Below, piece by piece: positions 53,565-64,000 of a DNA stretch of 64,000 bases. The notes under the pieces were generated by a model. The model was not told the origin of the DNA. It ran no database searches and was given only the letters and a program-made list of their open reading frames with translations. Source of the DNA: Curvularia sp. ZM96 (Eukaryota > Ascomycota > Dothideomycetes > Pleosporales > Pleosporaceae); NCBI GenBank assembly GCA_022457065.1, contig JAJGBQ010000004.1:1054001-1118000 (forward strand). Direction: 5' to 3'. The number at the start of each line of letters is the position of its first letter. The first letter of the stretch is position 1. The position numbers and the translations under genes were made by a program.

Positions 53565-56500
53565 GGCTGCTAGATGCAACGAAGCGAAGAAATCGGCGTA
53601 AAGTCAACCTTCCACTGTCTAGCAATGGAGCATGCTCCGGGGTGCCCTGGCAAGTCGAAGGCCCGCCAGACGGGAAACCTTGAGGCACTTGGCGTGGCAG
53701 CAGGTGGCTCGGCTCAGATGGGATGGGTTGCTGTCGTTGGTTGTCGTCGTCGTCAATCGTCTTCGTCCACCTACGAGGCAAGGCCTGCACAGGATGCTAG
53801 GGGCAGCTCGAGGCGTCTCGCAATGGCATGACACGCGCAGCAAACAGCCGGTCTAAACTAAGTTTACGCTGATGGTTGCGGGGGTGCTTCAGGGGGCCCA
53901 AACGGTCGATGTTCTTGTGGTGTTGCACGATGCAGGCGGAAACAGCCACGCGCAGGCACTAACAATTCCTGGGGACTAGGGCACGCAATTCAATGGCGTC
54001 GGCGCGGGATCGAAGCAGTTCCTGGCAAAAGGAACGGGGTCTCGCACGGGAGAAGGTTCGAGGGTGAGATAAAAAGACGCGGGTGGTGGAACGCGCCCAG
54101 AATGGTCGTAGCAAGAAGAAAGGGCCGCCGAGCGCAGGGTACTTCCGACGCACGAGGCCAGCCGACTAACAGCTTTTGAGATGGAGGTGCAGGCGATCGA
54201 AACCTTGTCCTGGCATCCCTGGCGGCCTGCCGATGGACACGATAGACTTTGTTGCGCCCACGAGTCAAATCCGTCCTGGGAGGATGCGCGCCCTGGCCCG
54301 CGACCAGCACTTGCAAATACCATCCCTCCCCGGGCTTACCATTGTGAGCGAGCAAGCGAGTGAGCAGGCCAGCCGACAGGGCGCACAGTCCCCTGGCACA
54401 CCCGCCGGGACAATGCAGGGGTTGGGCAGGCATCGCGGCCACACGCAATGGCTAAGTTTTGAGCGGCTTCGACATGGCCTACCCCGATTTGTCGCTTTTC
54501 CTCTGGAGAATTTCCCGTCATGTCCAAAGCTAGCATGCCGCCGCCCCTTGGCTTGTCAATAGCCCATGTCCAACAAGAACGACGAGCAGTCAGAACACTA
54601 GTAGGATGATGTGAATAGGAGGTTTCGATCTTCGGGGCGGTGGCCAAAAAGGCGCCGAGCTGCTAAGTGAGCCGGGTCCGCGCCGGAGTCTAGGGACAAG
54701 CTTCATGTGAACTATTGACACTACAACACCAACATGAACATTTCCAATAGAAATGCGCCCGATAGATCATTGCGGGGTACCGCTGTTCGGTTTGAAAAAC
54801 GTCATGTTTCTAAACCTGGGCTGACCCCTGCTATGCTTTACGCGTTCTTTCTCACACACAAATTCACTGACACAGGTTGCGTTCTAGGCGTGTGGATCCT
54901 AAATTAAACAACACGAGGAAAAGTAAACAACATCGAGACCAGATAACTCCGTACCGGGAATTAATAACAACCCATCGGATGTTGCAAGGGAAAACCTTTG
55001 CCTTGGCTTCAGATAGTACGAAATACATGATAATTTGAGCACAGAAAAGCAATACCTACGGCATTCAGTACTTACTTATTGCTCAACAACGTGCAGATAT
55101 CTGCCTCCGCGGTATTGAATACGATGCAGGGTCCCTAGTTTCCTTTTCATCAGCACACCTTTCCTAACGGCCATCGTCGGAACTGGTTGGGAGAAACGCT
55201 TCGTTTTTGTATGTGCTTTGACCCCTATATGCGCATGAGGATATACATGGAAGCATAACTCCAGTATTCCATATCAATCACCTGGCGGTTAGAAATCCCC
55301 ATACACGCAGTGATTCCACAACAGTGTTAGAGAAATCAAATTCTGTAAAGGCCCTATTGCATCCCTGTCCAAATAACTATGACAATGTATAAAATCCTAT
55401 AGCACAGAACCTTGTATAGGTTCATGTGCTGTAAGCATCATCCTGCCCTTACCCGTTCCCAAGTGTCACCTGCATGGTATGTGCATGTCGTCCCCCTTTC
55501 CCTTTCCTCCCACCTTGACACCTTGATAAGCTGCTGTGCTGTGACAGTAATGAGTGGCATGATGCAGGTATTAAGCGGCAGCGAATGAGGAAACAAGCTT
55601 GGTACACCCCTTTGAAGCACAGTTCACTTGTTCGCTAAGGGAGGGCCCGAGTATGTGACAGATTCCCGTCACACGCAAACCGCCACACTCACACCCTCAC
55701 GCACATACCTCCGGTACAATACCAGCTGAAGGAATGTCAGTCGCTCCGTACGAGCGACGCCAGGATTTCCCCCAAGACATTCGAGCGGCCACCTCGGCGC
55801 GCCATGACAGGCCGAGCGCGCCGATAGTAAAGAGTCTTGACCGACATGTGCGTGCACCACAAAAGCCGGGCATCCATCTGAGTCGCGCGCGCCCGCTCGG
55901 TACACACAATTACTACGACAGGTGTACCGACCCTTTTCAGTCGCAAGAAACGAGAAGCGAGACAGAAGACAATTCCAATTTCCCCAACGAGGCTTGCAGA
56001 ACCTGCAGCAAAAGGCTTGCATAGCCTGAGACGCCTTCGGCATGCCATCCGCTCTCCTGCATGAAAATTACTTTCTTCTTTTGCCTTTCTCCGATACCAT
56101 ACTCCTCCCCCTTGGGCCGTGAGCGTCTTTGCTTTTTTATTATGGGCTAGCTAGCCGCACAGGCGAAGCCAGCGCGTGTAAAGATCCGATGGAACCGGAG
56201 GAAAACAGCGCTGCACAATTCGTGTTGCCCCGATTCCACAGTCCTGTTCTATGTACGAGGTATGTATTTTATGTGCGGTAAGATACTTTGACACTCCAGG
56301 CCTGCCCCTTGTACATCACATAGACAAGTACGGTCCTTGCCGCTGGCCCTCCGGGAAGCCATAAGAGAACCATAGTCTTACGAGAGACGAAAATCACCTC
56401 ATTCGGCACTCGTCGCGCAGGGAGCATCCCTACTACAAAACATATCTCGGAGTAAACATCCATAAACTAATCGTACCACTTTGGCCCGGCATCACCGATA

Positions 56501-56943
56501 CCTTTGCCCCAACCTAAATTATACAGATACCCAGCGACAAATCACATCCTACAAGATGCACAGCAGGTGTTATCCACGTGACTTAGACTACATGTACCGC
56601 AATCCCTGGTTATACTATACCTAGTGAGATATGCACCAAAAAGGTGGTTGGCTCATTTACTCAACAAGTGGTTGTGTATTACGCAAGCTGTGGGGTCTGC
56701 ATATACTACATATTGCTGGGTTATCTAACCGCTAGCTTTTCATTGGACTTCGTTTATCACCTTTCCACCAGCCCAAATACTACATATCTCGCGTTATCGG
56801 AGCATATGTCCGATTGTGAAAACTGTAGTACTCGGTTGCCCTCGATTGATCAGACATTAAACCTTTTCATTGTAGTATAGTGCTAAACAGATATCTGAAC
56901 AACTTAGTAGTCGGGGAAAAATGAACGTTCAAAAATCAAAAAA
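53565..56943. other. Gene-poor interval upstream of the Sec7-PH gene
   Basis: About 3.4 kb. The left end carries the Sec7-PH promoter, and the first ~1 kb (to about 54650) is GC-rich. The rest is more AT-rich. I found no protein family, tRNA-like B box or terminal repeats by eye. Several 60-150-codon frames exist in the GC-rich part on both strands, but they overlap each other and look compositional. Confidence 0.45.
56938..56943 (-). terminator. RNA polymerase III T-run terminator of the 5S gene
   Basis: On the minus strand the 5S sequence runs into seven T residues (56944-56938), then GA and a second run of five T. A run of four or more T at the 3' end is the Pol III stop signal. Confidence 0.8.
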
Positions 56944-57063
56944 ACATACGACAGCGGGGATTCGCCAGTGGTCACCCACCTGACTACTAGTCCGCCGGTC
57001 TTCAGCTTAAGTACCGGAGATCGAACGGGATCCGCTGAGTGTCTGAAGCCTATGGTCGTATGT
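56944..57063 (-). rRNA. RRN5: 5S ribosomal RNA gene
   Basis: Read on the minus strand, the 120-nt sequence starts ACATACGACCATAGG and ends GCTGTCGTATGT. The two ends pair perfectly over nine bases (ACATACGAC with GTCGTATGT) to form helix I. CTTCAG pairs with CTGAAG for helix II. Conserved blocks GGATCCCGTTCGATCTCC, GGTACTTAAGC, TAGTAGT and GGGTGACCAC are present, including the internal promoter region. A T-run follows directly. Length and structure fit an intact, transcribable fungal 5S gene that lies away from the rDNA repeat, as is common in Pezizomycotina. Confidence 0.96.
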
Positions 57064-57794
57064 ACTAGATATTGTAAGTAACTGTTTCATAACCGCTATG
57101 TGATCAATAGTGCTGGGTGGAAAGTTTGGACAGCCCAGCGAAACATGCAGAACGGTGGAGACCGACCACATTGGAACTCAACTACCACTTGAAATCTTAG
57201 TTTAATTTGTGCACACTATAGCTCAAGTATCTTGCTAGTATAGTTGCTAGAGTTTTCAAAAAACAGTGTGTTGCCAGTGTGTTTGTCACTATCGGCGGCT
57301 AGTCATCGTTCTGCGTACTTCGCCGTGGGGTGCAATGTAGCACTTGCCCTACTCGTACCTACTCTCGCTCCCTCCCAATAATCAGCACCATAGTCGGCTT
57401 GCGTTTCAAGAACAGGAAGTGCATCTTAATCTTGCGTATTGGTACTACCCTTTGGGTGCGGTATTACATAAATGCACATGCGGCTCGACTTCATCCAGAT
57501 GTGATCAAAATCATACACATGGTATTATGCAGCTCTTTTCTTCTACGCACAACTAAAGACTATGTAGGAGTTTTCTTTCTCTGCTCCCCGCTGGCTTAAA
57601 GAAGGCTCAACGCCATGTTCATTAAAATGAAGGAGTGTGATGGCTGCCATATTCCACAACAGCTGCCTTTCGTCGCTCATGGCTTGCCGGTAGATGACAA
57701 GTAGACAACGCCCATTATTCCTGATTCTAAGTGTAAAAACGAAAACATGCCTATTGGAAAAGATCAAGGTGCTTCAGACCAATGCTACTCTCGA
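57064..57794. other. Intergenic, between 5S rRNA and SDS23
   Basis: A 731-bp gap: the upstream flank of the 5S gene on the left and the SDS23 3' region on the right. Frames at 57330-57600 lack protein character. Nothing else was recognised. Confidence 0.5.
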
Positions 57795-59567
57795 TCACGG
57801 GCCGCGACCCCTAGAGATACCAAGTCCCTGGGGTGCTGAGCCATTCTTCTCCCTTTCGCTCACACTGCTGCGCCTGCCTGCGATGGCTGAGATACTCTCA
57901 CTGCGCGAGCTGTCCATGCTCTTCCTCATGCTACTGGAGCTCGACCTGCGCCTGGCCTGTCTCACCTCATCTGGGTCATGGGGATTCAGTCCACTGGCTC
58001 TTGCGAAAAGATTGAGGATGTCAGTTAGACTAATCACTCCACTGAGTCTTCCTGAGAGACTAGCCCCAGGCATTGCCGAGATAGCTGATGCTGAAATTGC
58101 CGGCGCAACAGCTCCCGTAGCAGCAAGGTGGGTAGGCGCTGTAGAGTTGACGGGCGTTGGACCAGCCATTCCAGCTAGCGGCGTGATTGGTGAGGGTGGC
58201 ACCAATACTGCTGGTGTTACTGCTGGCGTCGAAGGTCCTGATGAGGCCGGGGATGGTGCATCAACTACCCACATGCGGTGCGAGCGGGTAGCTACTAACT
58301 TGGCTACTGTATGTGCGAGGGTGCTGTAGGGGTTTACATGGAAGACTGGGAACGAGTCTTTGCCATCGTTCACACCTCGTTCAGACAGTATAACGGAGAT
58401 GAAGTGAATGCAAGATGAGCGAAGCAATGGGAGTGATGTAGATTTCGTGAGGAGCTGCACAGAATGTCAGTCTCATTTATTCAACGACAAGATTGTTTGC
58501 GTCTTACCCGAACATCGACATGTGATATGTTGCCAATCACGTTGTTCTGTGCATCCAAGACTGGTAGAGAGGAAACACCTTCGTTATTCATAAGCTCAAG
58601 AGCCGTTGCCAAGGGCTTGTCTCCACTGTCTTCTGGTCAGCTATGCATCGTTGGTAGATATATAATACTCACTTGATAGCCACGACAGTCTTTGAACCAA
58701 GATGCAGGTCCTTGATCAGCTGTGGGTAGAGCTGGTCGACGGCCGGAAAACTTGATCGATTCTCCCAAAAGAACTTGACTAGTCTCAGCTGGGTGAGGAT
58801 GCCCACGATATTTTGCGTGTCTTGCTCGGCAACAAGTATCCTGTGTACACCACTACCGAAAACTTCAATCGCTTTGGTCAAGTCTGTCGTCTCGTCGAGC
58901 GTGATCAACGGCTCCTTGTTTCCACCAACTCCCTTGACATCCTTGAGCGGAATCGGCTTGCCTTCTCTGCCCTTCTTCGCAAGCTCATCGAACGATGCAA
59001 TATCTCGCTCTTCGGGGTGTGCAAGGCCGACAACAAGAAGGAGATACGCGTTCAGGTCGCTATAATCAAAAGTCCCGACTGCGTGCCGCGTATTGGCATT
59101 TTCGCGAAGCAGGACAACGTTGGGAGCGCCGTTCTTGACGAGTATCTATGCAGGTCAGCACCGAGCCTGCAACAGGAAGCCGTGGAAGTGGTGGTGGTGG
59201 TCCTCACACTCGTAGCATCCTCGACACTGGTATCATACTCGACAAACCTGACCAGCTCCGGGTCGACAATCTCGCGGAGACGGACAGTCTTCCAGTCGCG
59301 TCCGTGGAACTTGGAGTCGCTGCCCTTTGTGGGTGGATTGTTGAGGAGATCTTGCAGAGCTTGTTGTGTAAGGGACGGTTGACGGGACGCGCGTGGTGAT
59401 GTGGGGGCTCCTCGCATGTGCTCAGCGAAGCTCGAGCGGTGAGATGCGTGCGGGCTTGGAGAGGAGCCCATCTTGAGTGCAGGCGGCGGCGGCGTGCGGC
59501 CTATGGACGACATGGAGCTGCTGAGGGAAGCATTCTTGGTGTCGGTGGGATCATTGTGGTCTGCCAT
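57795..59567 (-). CDS. SDS23: CBS-domain protein Sds23 (PP2A-regulating)
   Basis: Four exons (59567-59208, 59145-58673, 58625-58508, 58454-57795) give 536 aa. A Ser/Pro-rich N-terminus (TPPPPALKMGSSPSPH) leads into CBS repeats: LREIVDPELVRFVEYDTSVEDAT, GSGVHRILVAEQDTQNIVGILTQLRLVKFF, then ALELMNNEGVSSLPVLDAQNNVIGNISHVDV and a last repeat around GVISLTDILNLFARASG. The last repeat is interrupted by a Pro/Ala/Thr-rich loop. The C-terminal tail is Ser/Arg-rich (RRRSSSSSMRKSMD) and could be phosphorylated. Role: Sds23/Moc1 family proteins bind and inhibit PP2A-type phosphatases and link nutrient state to mitotic entry. Confidence 0.92.
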
Positions 59568-60108
59568 GGCTGCGACGCCAGGGTGCTGCGGTGTGGGTAT
59601 TGCGTATGGTGTATTGCGGGATGCGGGGCTCCGCAGCGGGTGCTTGCTATAGTGGCGTGGAGTAGAGCGGAAGAGCTACGTCGTCAAGGGTGCATGTGCT
59701 CAGAATGCGACGACACAGGCGTGAAGCAGCAAGCTGTCGGTCGTTCCACAGCAGAACCGCCGCATGTGAAGCGGAACCAAGGTGGGGGGCGCTTGCCCGC
59801 AGAAGCAATGTGCAGATGCCGTATCTCCTATCACCTATCACCACCTGCAGGCAGAATGCGGGGTTGCCTCAGCACTTTGCAAATGTTTTCGCGGCCGACA
59901 CGCGCCACAGCAGATATTCTTCAGGGACGGTGAGTGCGACAAGACACCGGTTGAGTAATTACAGCGATGGCACGCCATCCTCGATAATGGTGCTGCATTG
60001 TATTCATAGTGAAAATGTGAAGAATCATCAAGACCGCCTGCCGTAATCATGACAGCATTCCAAACTCCCGCCCGAAATCATAACCCAAGTAGAACAGCAA
60101 CGCTATGC
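59568..60108. other. Intergenic, SDS23 promoter
   Basis: A 541-bp gap between two minus-strand genes, so the SDS23 promoter lies at the left and the 3' end of the next gene at the right. Nothing distinctive was recognised. Confidence 0.5.
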
Positions 60109-61025
60109 CTAGACTCCCCTCTGCTGCTCAGCTGCCAGCGCGTCCTGATCTGCCTGGCGCTGTTGCATGCGCTCGCGGATGGCGTCTCCTGAGGTCGAGT
60201 CACCGTCGCGGACACTGGCAACAGGCCTACCACTAGCCGTGTCGACTACGTTGTCGTCGTACGTGATGCCGTTCATCATGCGTGCTTCTTTCTTCTGCTG
60301 CTCGGTGCTCGACATCGTCTGCGTCGGTCCCGCGCTGGAAGGGACACCAACGCCCGACATGGGGCTCCCTGGAGTCTGATCTCTCAGGTATCCAGGCAGT
60401 GCGCTCGCCTTGCCAACAGCCGGACTGCCCAGCTGGCTGTTGTGACGAGCTGGAGTCCTCGCGCCCTCACCGAAGCCAACCAGGGAAGCGGCCTCGTCAC
60501 TGAAGCCTCCCATGCTTGATGTGTCCATGTCTTGGTCCTCGCTCATACGATCTGGCTCATACATATCGCTGCCGCTGGCCCAGGTTGTGCGACCGCCAAC
60601 AGATCCAGTGGCACTAGCACTGCCAACGGTACTGCGCTCGCGGAAGAGCTGGGGCTGGTTGTTGGCATCAAAGTAGGCCGGAGGAGGATTGGCTGCGGTG
60701 CCTGGGTTGAGTCCTGAAGAATTGCGACCAGAGACGGCGACGCGCTCTAGGCCAGCCAGGCGGGAGATGCGATCAGCGCGCTCAGCTTCGGCAGGATTGC
60801 GATGGTGAGGAAAGTGGCCTCGATGTCCGTCCTTGATAGCGACGGTCGACAGCTCAGACATGGTCGTCGTGACGGAATTGGGAGTGCCCCTATGCGCACA
60901 GGATTAGTCGGCTTTGTCCATTCTCAACCCCGCCAAGTGCATTTGCCTTACGGAGCATCTCCTGGAGTCTCGTCCCCAGATGGTGGTGGGGGCAGGTTGA
61001 TCAGGGTGGGCGCATTGGTTGCCAT
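60109..61025 (-). CDS. Unrecognised disordered fungal protein
   Basis: Two exons (61025-60952 and 60889-60109, 62-nt intron with a CGACTAATC branch-like site) give 284 aa. The start MATNAPTLINLPPPPSGDETPGDAP is short and proline-rich. The body has one charged helical segment (NPAEAERADRISRLAGLERV), then long Ser/Gly/Thr-rich disorder with an acidic patch (YEPDRMSEDQDMD) and a C-terminal helix (GDAIRERMQQRQADQDALAAEQQ). The ordered-looking pieces at each end and a clean intron suggest a real conserved gene. I recognise no family and assign no function. Confidence 0.75.
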
Positions 61026-62171
61026 TGTGATTGTGAGATGTGGGTGAACTTGGGTATTCTCTGAAGATGGTATGGAGTTCAGGAGAAGGAGCTCAGCTTC
61101 TATGCAAGTTAATTACCAGGGACAGCCGGACCCGTGACGAACGCGAACGGCAAATGACGTAGCCGGTACCCGAAAAGCGTCGATACGATACAACAAGCCG
61201 TGAGCAGTGGTAGGCACGTTCGAGGGGCGACCATTTGGCTTCACACCCATGGAACCTGCTTGCAGCCTATTCCATGTTCTCCGGGCGCATCGGCAGCATG
61301 GCCCCTCCGCCTCACTCTCAGCGCCCAAGTGTTCTGACCGTTGGCTGTGCAGGTTGGACGCAGGGTCCTGCCCTAATGGTTTTCGGCTGCTGATTGGCTA
61401 CCAATGTCTTGGAACTGTCCACCCTTATGTCAGTCATCTGCGCTGCAGACAATTATTATTCCTCTATTTCTGTTCTGCGTGTATGCTTTTGCGAACATGC
61501 TACAATACAAACGCCTGCAGTTCACCTCCAAGCCATTGCACCATGTAGCAGGCATGCGTATACACGCCTCCGGCGGTACCTAGGTGCTACTTCGCTGTCA
61601 ATCGAGCACATGATTCCATTGACTCCGCCTCACATCCTAATTTCCTCTACCCAGGCTCTAGCCTCCGCGGTCATTCTACTTGCCCTCAAGAACAGCGGGA
61701 GAGTTGTGCAATTACCCATGCCCAAAAGTATTAGCTAACCTGCGCCCCACAACCAGACATCAGATCATGGGTCGGCAAGAATGGCTACGGCCTGATTGGC
61801 TATGACCCCAAAGCTTCCTCGAAGCCCTCCACAGGAGCAATTTCAGCTGTGACTTGGGTGTAGAGTAGGTCTGCGGCCAAGAATGAGGCTGTTCCAGAAA
61901 GTTCCCTTCGATCCATAGCGTCCCATAACATGGCTATGAATACTTGTCTTTATCAAAGTGCATAATAATTGCTTGAATCGAATTTATTCCGAAAGATTCT
62001 TTTCGGTACTGGAGAACAAACTTTAGTGTCCCCCAGCTCTCCCACAGAGTCGGTTGAAGGAGTAAAAAAGCCACACACATCGATCACGCCTCTCTACCAT
62101 GCTTAATTCGTATCTCCATGCCTCTTTACGCCTCATATGCACCATCTCCTTTTCCTCCCCACCTGCAAAAC
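61026..62171. other. Intergenic region
   Basis: About 1.1 kb between two minus-strand genes. The left part should hold the promoter of the 284-aa protein; the right part is the 3' region of threonyl-tRNA synthetase. No RNA gene, repeat or coding frame was recognised. Confidence 0.5.
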
Positions 62172-64000
62172 TTAGACCTTGTTCTCAAGTCTGCGCTCAT
62201 CTCTCAGCTTGACCAGCTTCTCGACCACCTCATCAAGCGGTACAATGACACCACGCTGTTGCGTTTCCTGGTCATCACGGTTTCTCCAGTTGACAGCCCT
62301 TGCCTGCTGCTCTTCCGCACCCACAACCATGATGAAGTTGTATAGTGCCAGCTGTGCTGTGCGGATCTTCTTTTGCATAGTGTTGCCACTGATGTCAATA
62401 TCGGCGTGCAAACGGTTCTTGCGGAGCACAGCCTGGACTTCCTTGACATAGTCGTTGGCGCTTGGCATCACGGGAATGACCATGACCTGACGAGGAGAAA
62501 GCCAGAAAGGCCATCGGCCTGCAAAGTGCTCTGTGAGAATACTGGCATTGGTTAGCGGGGATATTGCAACCATGAACGAGAATCTATACTTACGCAATGA
62601 AACGCTCAAAGGAGCCGTAGATGGCGCGGTGAATCATGACAGGGCGCGCGTAACCTGGTTGTGGTTCCTTAGGCTTCTTAGCGACGGTAGTATCGGTGCC
62701 TTCTGCCTTCTCCTTCTTCTCCTCGACTTTCTCAGTCTCTTGAGGTTGTTCCTTTGTTTTTGTAGGAATGACCTCAGAAGTCATGTACTCAAGCTCGAAC
62801 TGGATTGGCAGCTGGAAGTCGAGTTGAATGGTAGCGCACTGGAACTCGCGCTTCAAAGCATCAGAGATGGTGATGTCAATCTTCGGTCCATAGAAAGCAC
62901 CATCACCAGGGTTGAGCTCCCAAGCACCACCACCCTCGGCGGTAAATTGGTTCAAAGCCTCAGTCAACTTCGCCTCGGCCTTGTTCCAGGTCTCAATATC
63001 ACCGAGGAAGCCCTCAGGGCGCGTACTCAACTTCAGCTTAAAGGTAAAACCGAACTTTCCGTACACAGCTCTGAGGAAGTCGAACAGCGCAGAAATCTCC
63101 TCAGTGATCTGGTCTTGGGTACAGAAAACGTGAGTGTCATCCTGCTGGAACCTACGTACACGGGTAAGACCGGTAAGCGCACCGCTGGCTTCGTTTCGGT
63201 GTAGAATACCAAAGTCAGCCATGCGAATGGGCAACTCCCTGTAACTGCGTTCGCGGTGCCCGAAAATCAAGCAGTGACCAGGACAGTTCATTGGCTTCAA
63301 CGCCCACTTCTCCTTCTCGACATCGAAAGTAAACATGTCTTCGGCATAGTGTTGCCAGTGACCTGAAATCTTCCAAAGCGAAGAATTGAACATGTTTGGC
63401 GATCCGACTTCCTGGTATCCACGGTTCCAGTACTCCTCACGCAGAAAGGCTTGCAATGTGTTGTAGATGATCTGACCATGCGGGAGGAAGAAGCATGAAC
63501 CAGGGCTGTACTCGTGGAAGAAGAACAGTTCCTGTTCCTTTCCAATCTTACGGTGGTCGCGCTTGGCAGCCTCTTCGAGGAACTTGAGATGTTGCTGCAT
63601 CGAGTCCTTGTCAGGGAATGATACACCATAGATACGTTGCAGGCTGTCGTTCTTGGCATCGCCCAAGAAATATGATGCAGAGTTCTTCATGATCTTGAAC
63701 TGCTTTATCCGTCCAGTGTGTGGTACGTGTGGTCCTCGGCAGAGATCAATGAGTGGTCCATTACGGTACACAGTGGTGAAGCTGCCGTCAGGAATCTTAT
63801 CTTTGATGATGTGCTGCTTGTACTTGTTGGACTTGAACATCTCGAGCCTAGGACAGGTCAGGAAATTCACCACAAACTGCTGATGAAACTCACAAATCAT
63901 CCTTGGACAGGGTCAGGCGCTCAAAGACTTGCTTCTCCTTGACGATGCTGTTGACAATGGTCTCGAGCGGCTTGTGATCGGCGTGATCAACTGTGCCGTT
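62172..64000 (-). CDS. THS1: Threonyl-tRNA synthetase, C-terminal part
   Basis: The gene continues past the right edge, so the N-terminal TGS domain is missing. Three exons are visible: 64000-63894, 63847-62594 and 62541-62172. The second additional (editing-type) domain ends with LIDLCRGPHVPHTGRIKQF. Class II motif 1 lies around FLREEYWNRGYQEVGSPNMF, the zinc Cys in KPMNCPGHCLIF and motif 2 in FGILHRNEASGALTGLTRVRRF. Motif 3 is IHRAIYGSFERFIA. The anticodon-binding domain follows (PRQVMVIPVMPSANDYVKEV, GEEQ-type VGAEEQQARAVNWRNR). A charged Lys/Glu-rich insertion of about 40 residues sits just before motif 3. Role: charging tRNA-Thr, probably cytosolic; dual targeting cannot be judged without the N-terminus. 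Confidence 0.97.

Noticed and set aside
54040..54065. GGTTCGAGGGT as a possible tRNA B box
   Set aside because: The following bases do not complete the consensus, and no A box or cloverleaf could be found around it.
53566..54650. Overlapping frames of 60-150 codons on both strands
   Set aside because: They arise from high GC content, overlap one another, and show no family motif.

Overview
The window is nuclear DNA from a filamentous ascomycete, most likely a dothideomycete of the order Pleosporales (inference). Support comes from short GT-AG introns of about 45-85 nt, many with CTAAC/CTGAC-like branch sites, from the end of a non-reducing polyketide synthase of the DHN-melanin type, from a HET-domain gene, from a lone dispersed 5S rRNA gene, and from fungal housekeeping genes in mixed orientation with no operons. 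I see no intact transposon, CRISPR array or bacterial-style gene cluster.

Layout. 0-2.2 kb: 3' end of the polyketide synthase, cut by the left edge. 2.2-5.7 kb: gene-poor. 5.7-15 kb: prefoldin subunit 3, a secreted cysteine-free protein of unknown function, Golgi tethering subunit COG3, and an RCC1-repeat mitochondrial protein (FMP25/RCC1L type). 16-20.5 kb: HET-domain protein, a (TCC)39(TCA)5 microsatellite, and an unrecognised gene that seems to carry a frameshift. 21-27 kb: mitochondrial J-protein, mitoribosomal bL31m, and a mitochondrial flavin-reductase-like fusion protein. 27-38 kb: SmD1, a TauD-like dioxygenase, DNA polymerase epsilon (POL2) and COX20. 38-44 kb: MTQ2, SDHAF3, a Cys/His-rich unknown protein, RPL29 and an AMMECR1 protein. 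44.6-53.6 kb: metacaspase and a large Sec7-PH Arf exchange factor. 53.6-57.8 kb: gene-poor except for the 5S rRNA gene. 57.8-64 kb: SDS23, an unknown disordered protein, and threonyl-tRNA synthetase cut by the right edge.

How the genes relate. Most are independent housekeeping genes. Several divergent pairs share short intergenic promoters: COG3/FMP25, bL31m/flavin-reductase fusion, POL2/COX20 and MTQ2/SDHAF3. Between 13 and 40 kb at least six products carry mitochondrial signals or belong to mitochondrial families. The POL2/COX20 promoter contains an ACGCGT MluI cell-cycle box.

No clear new multi-gene system is visible. The best leads are single proteins: the flavin-reductase fusion with a long unassigned C-terminus, the secreted protein with two related halves, and the broken gene at 19.3-20.5 kb. 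Intron positions were read by eye from splice motifs and frame. Family assignments come from recognised motifs, not from database searches.
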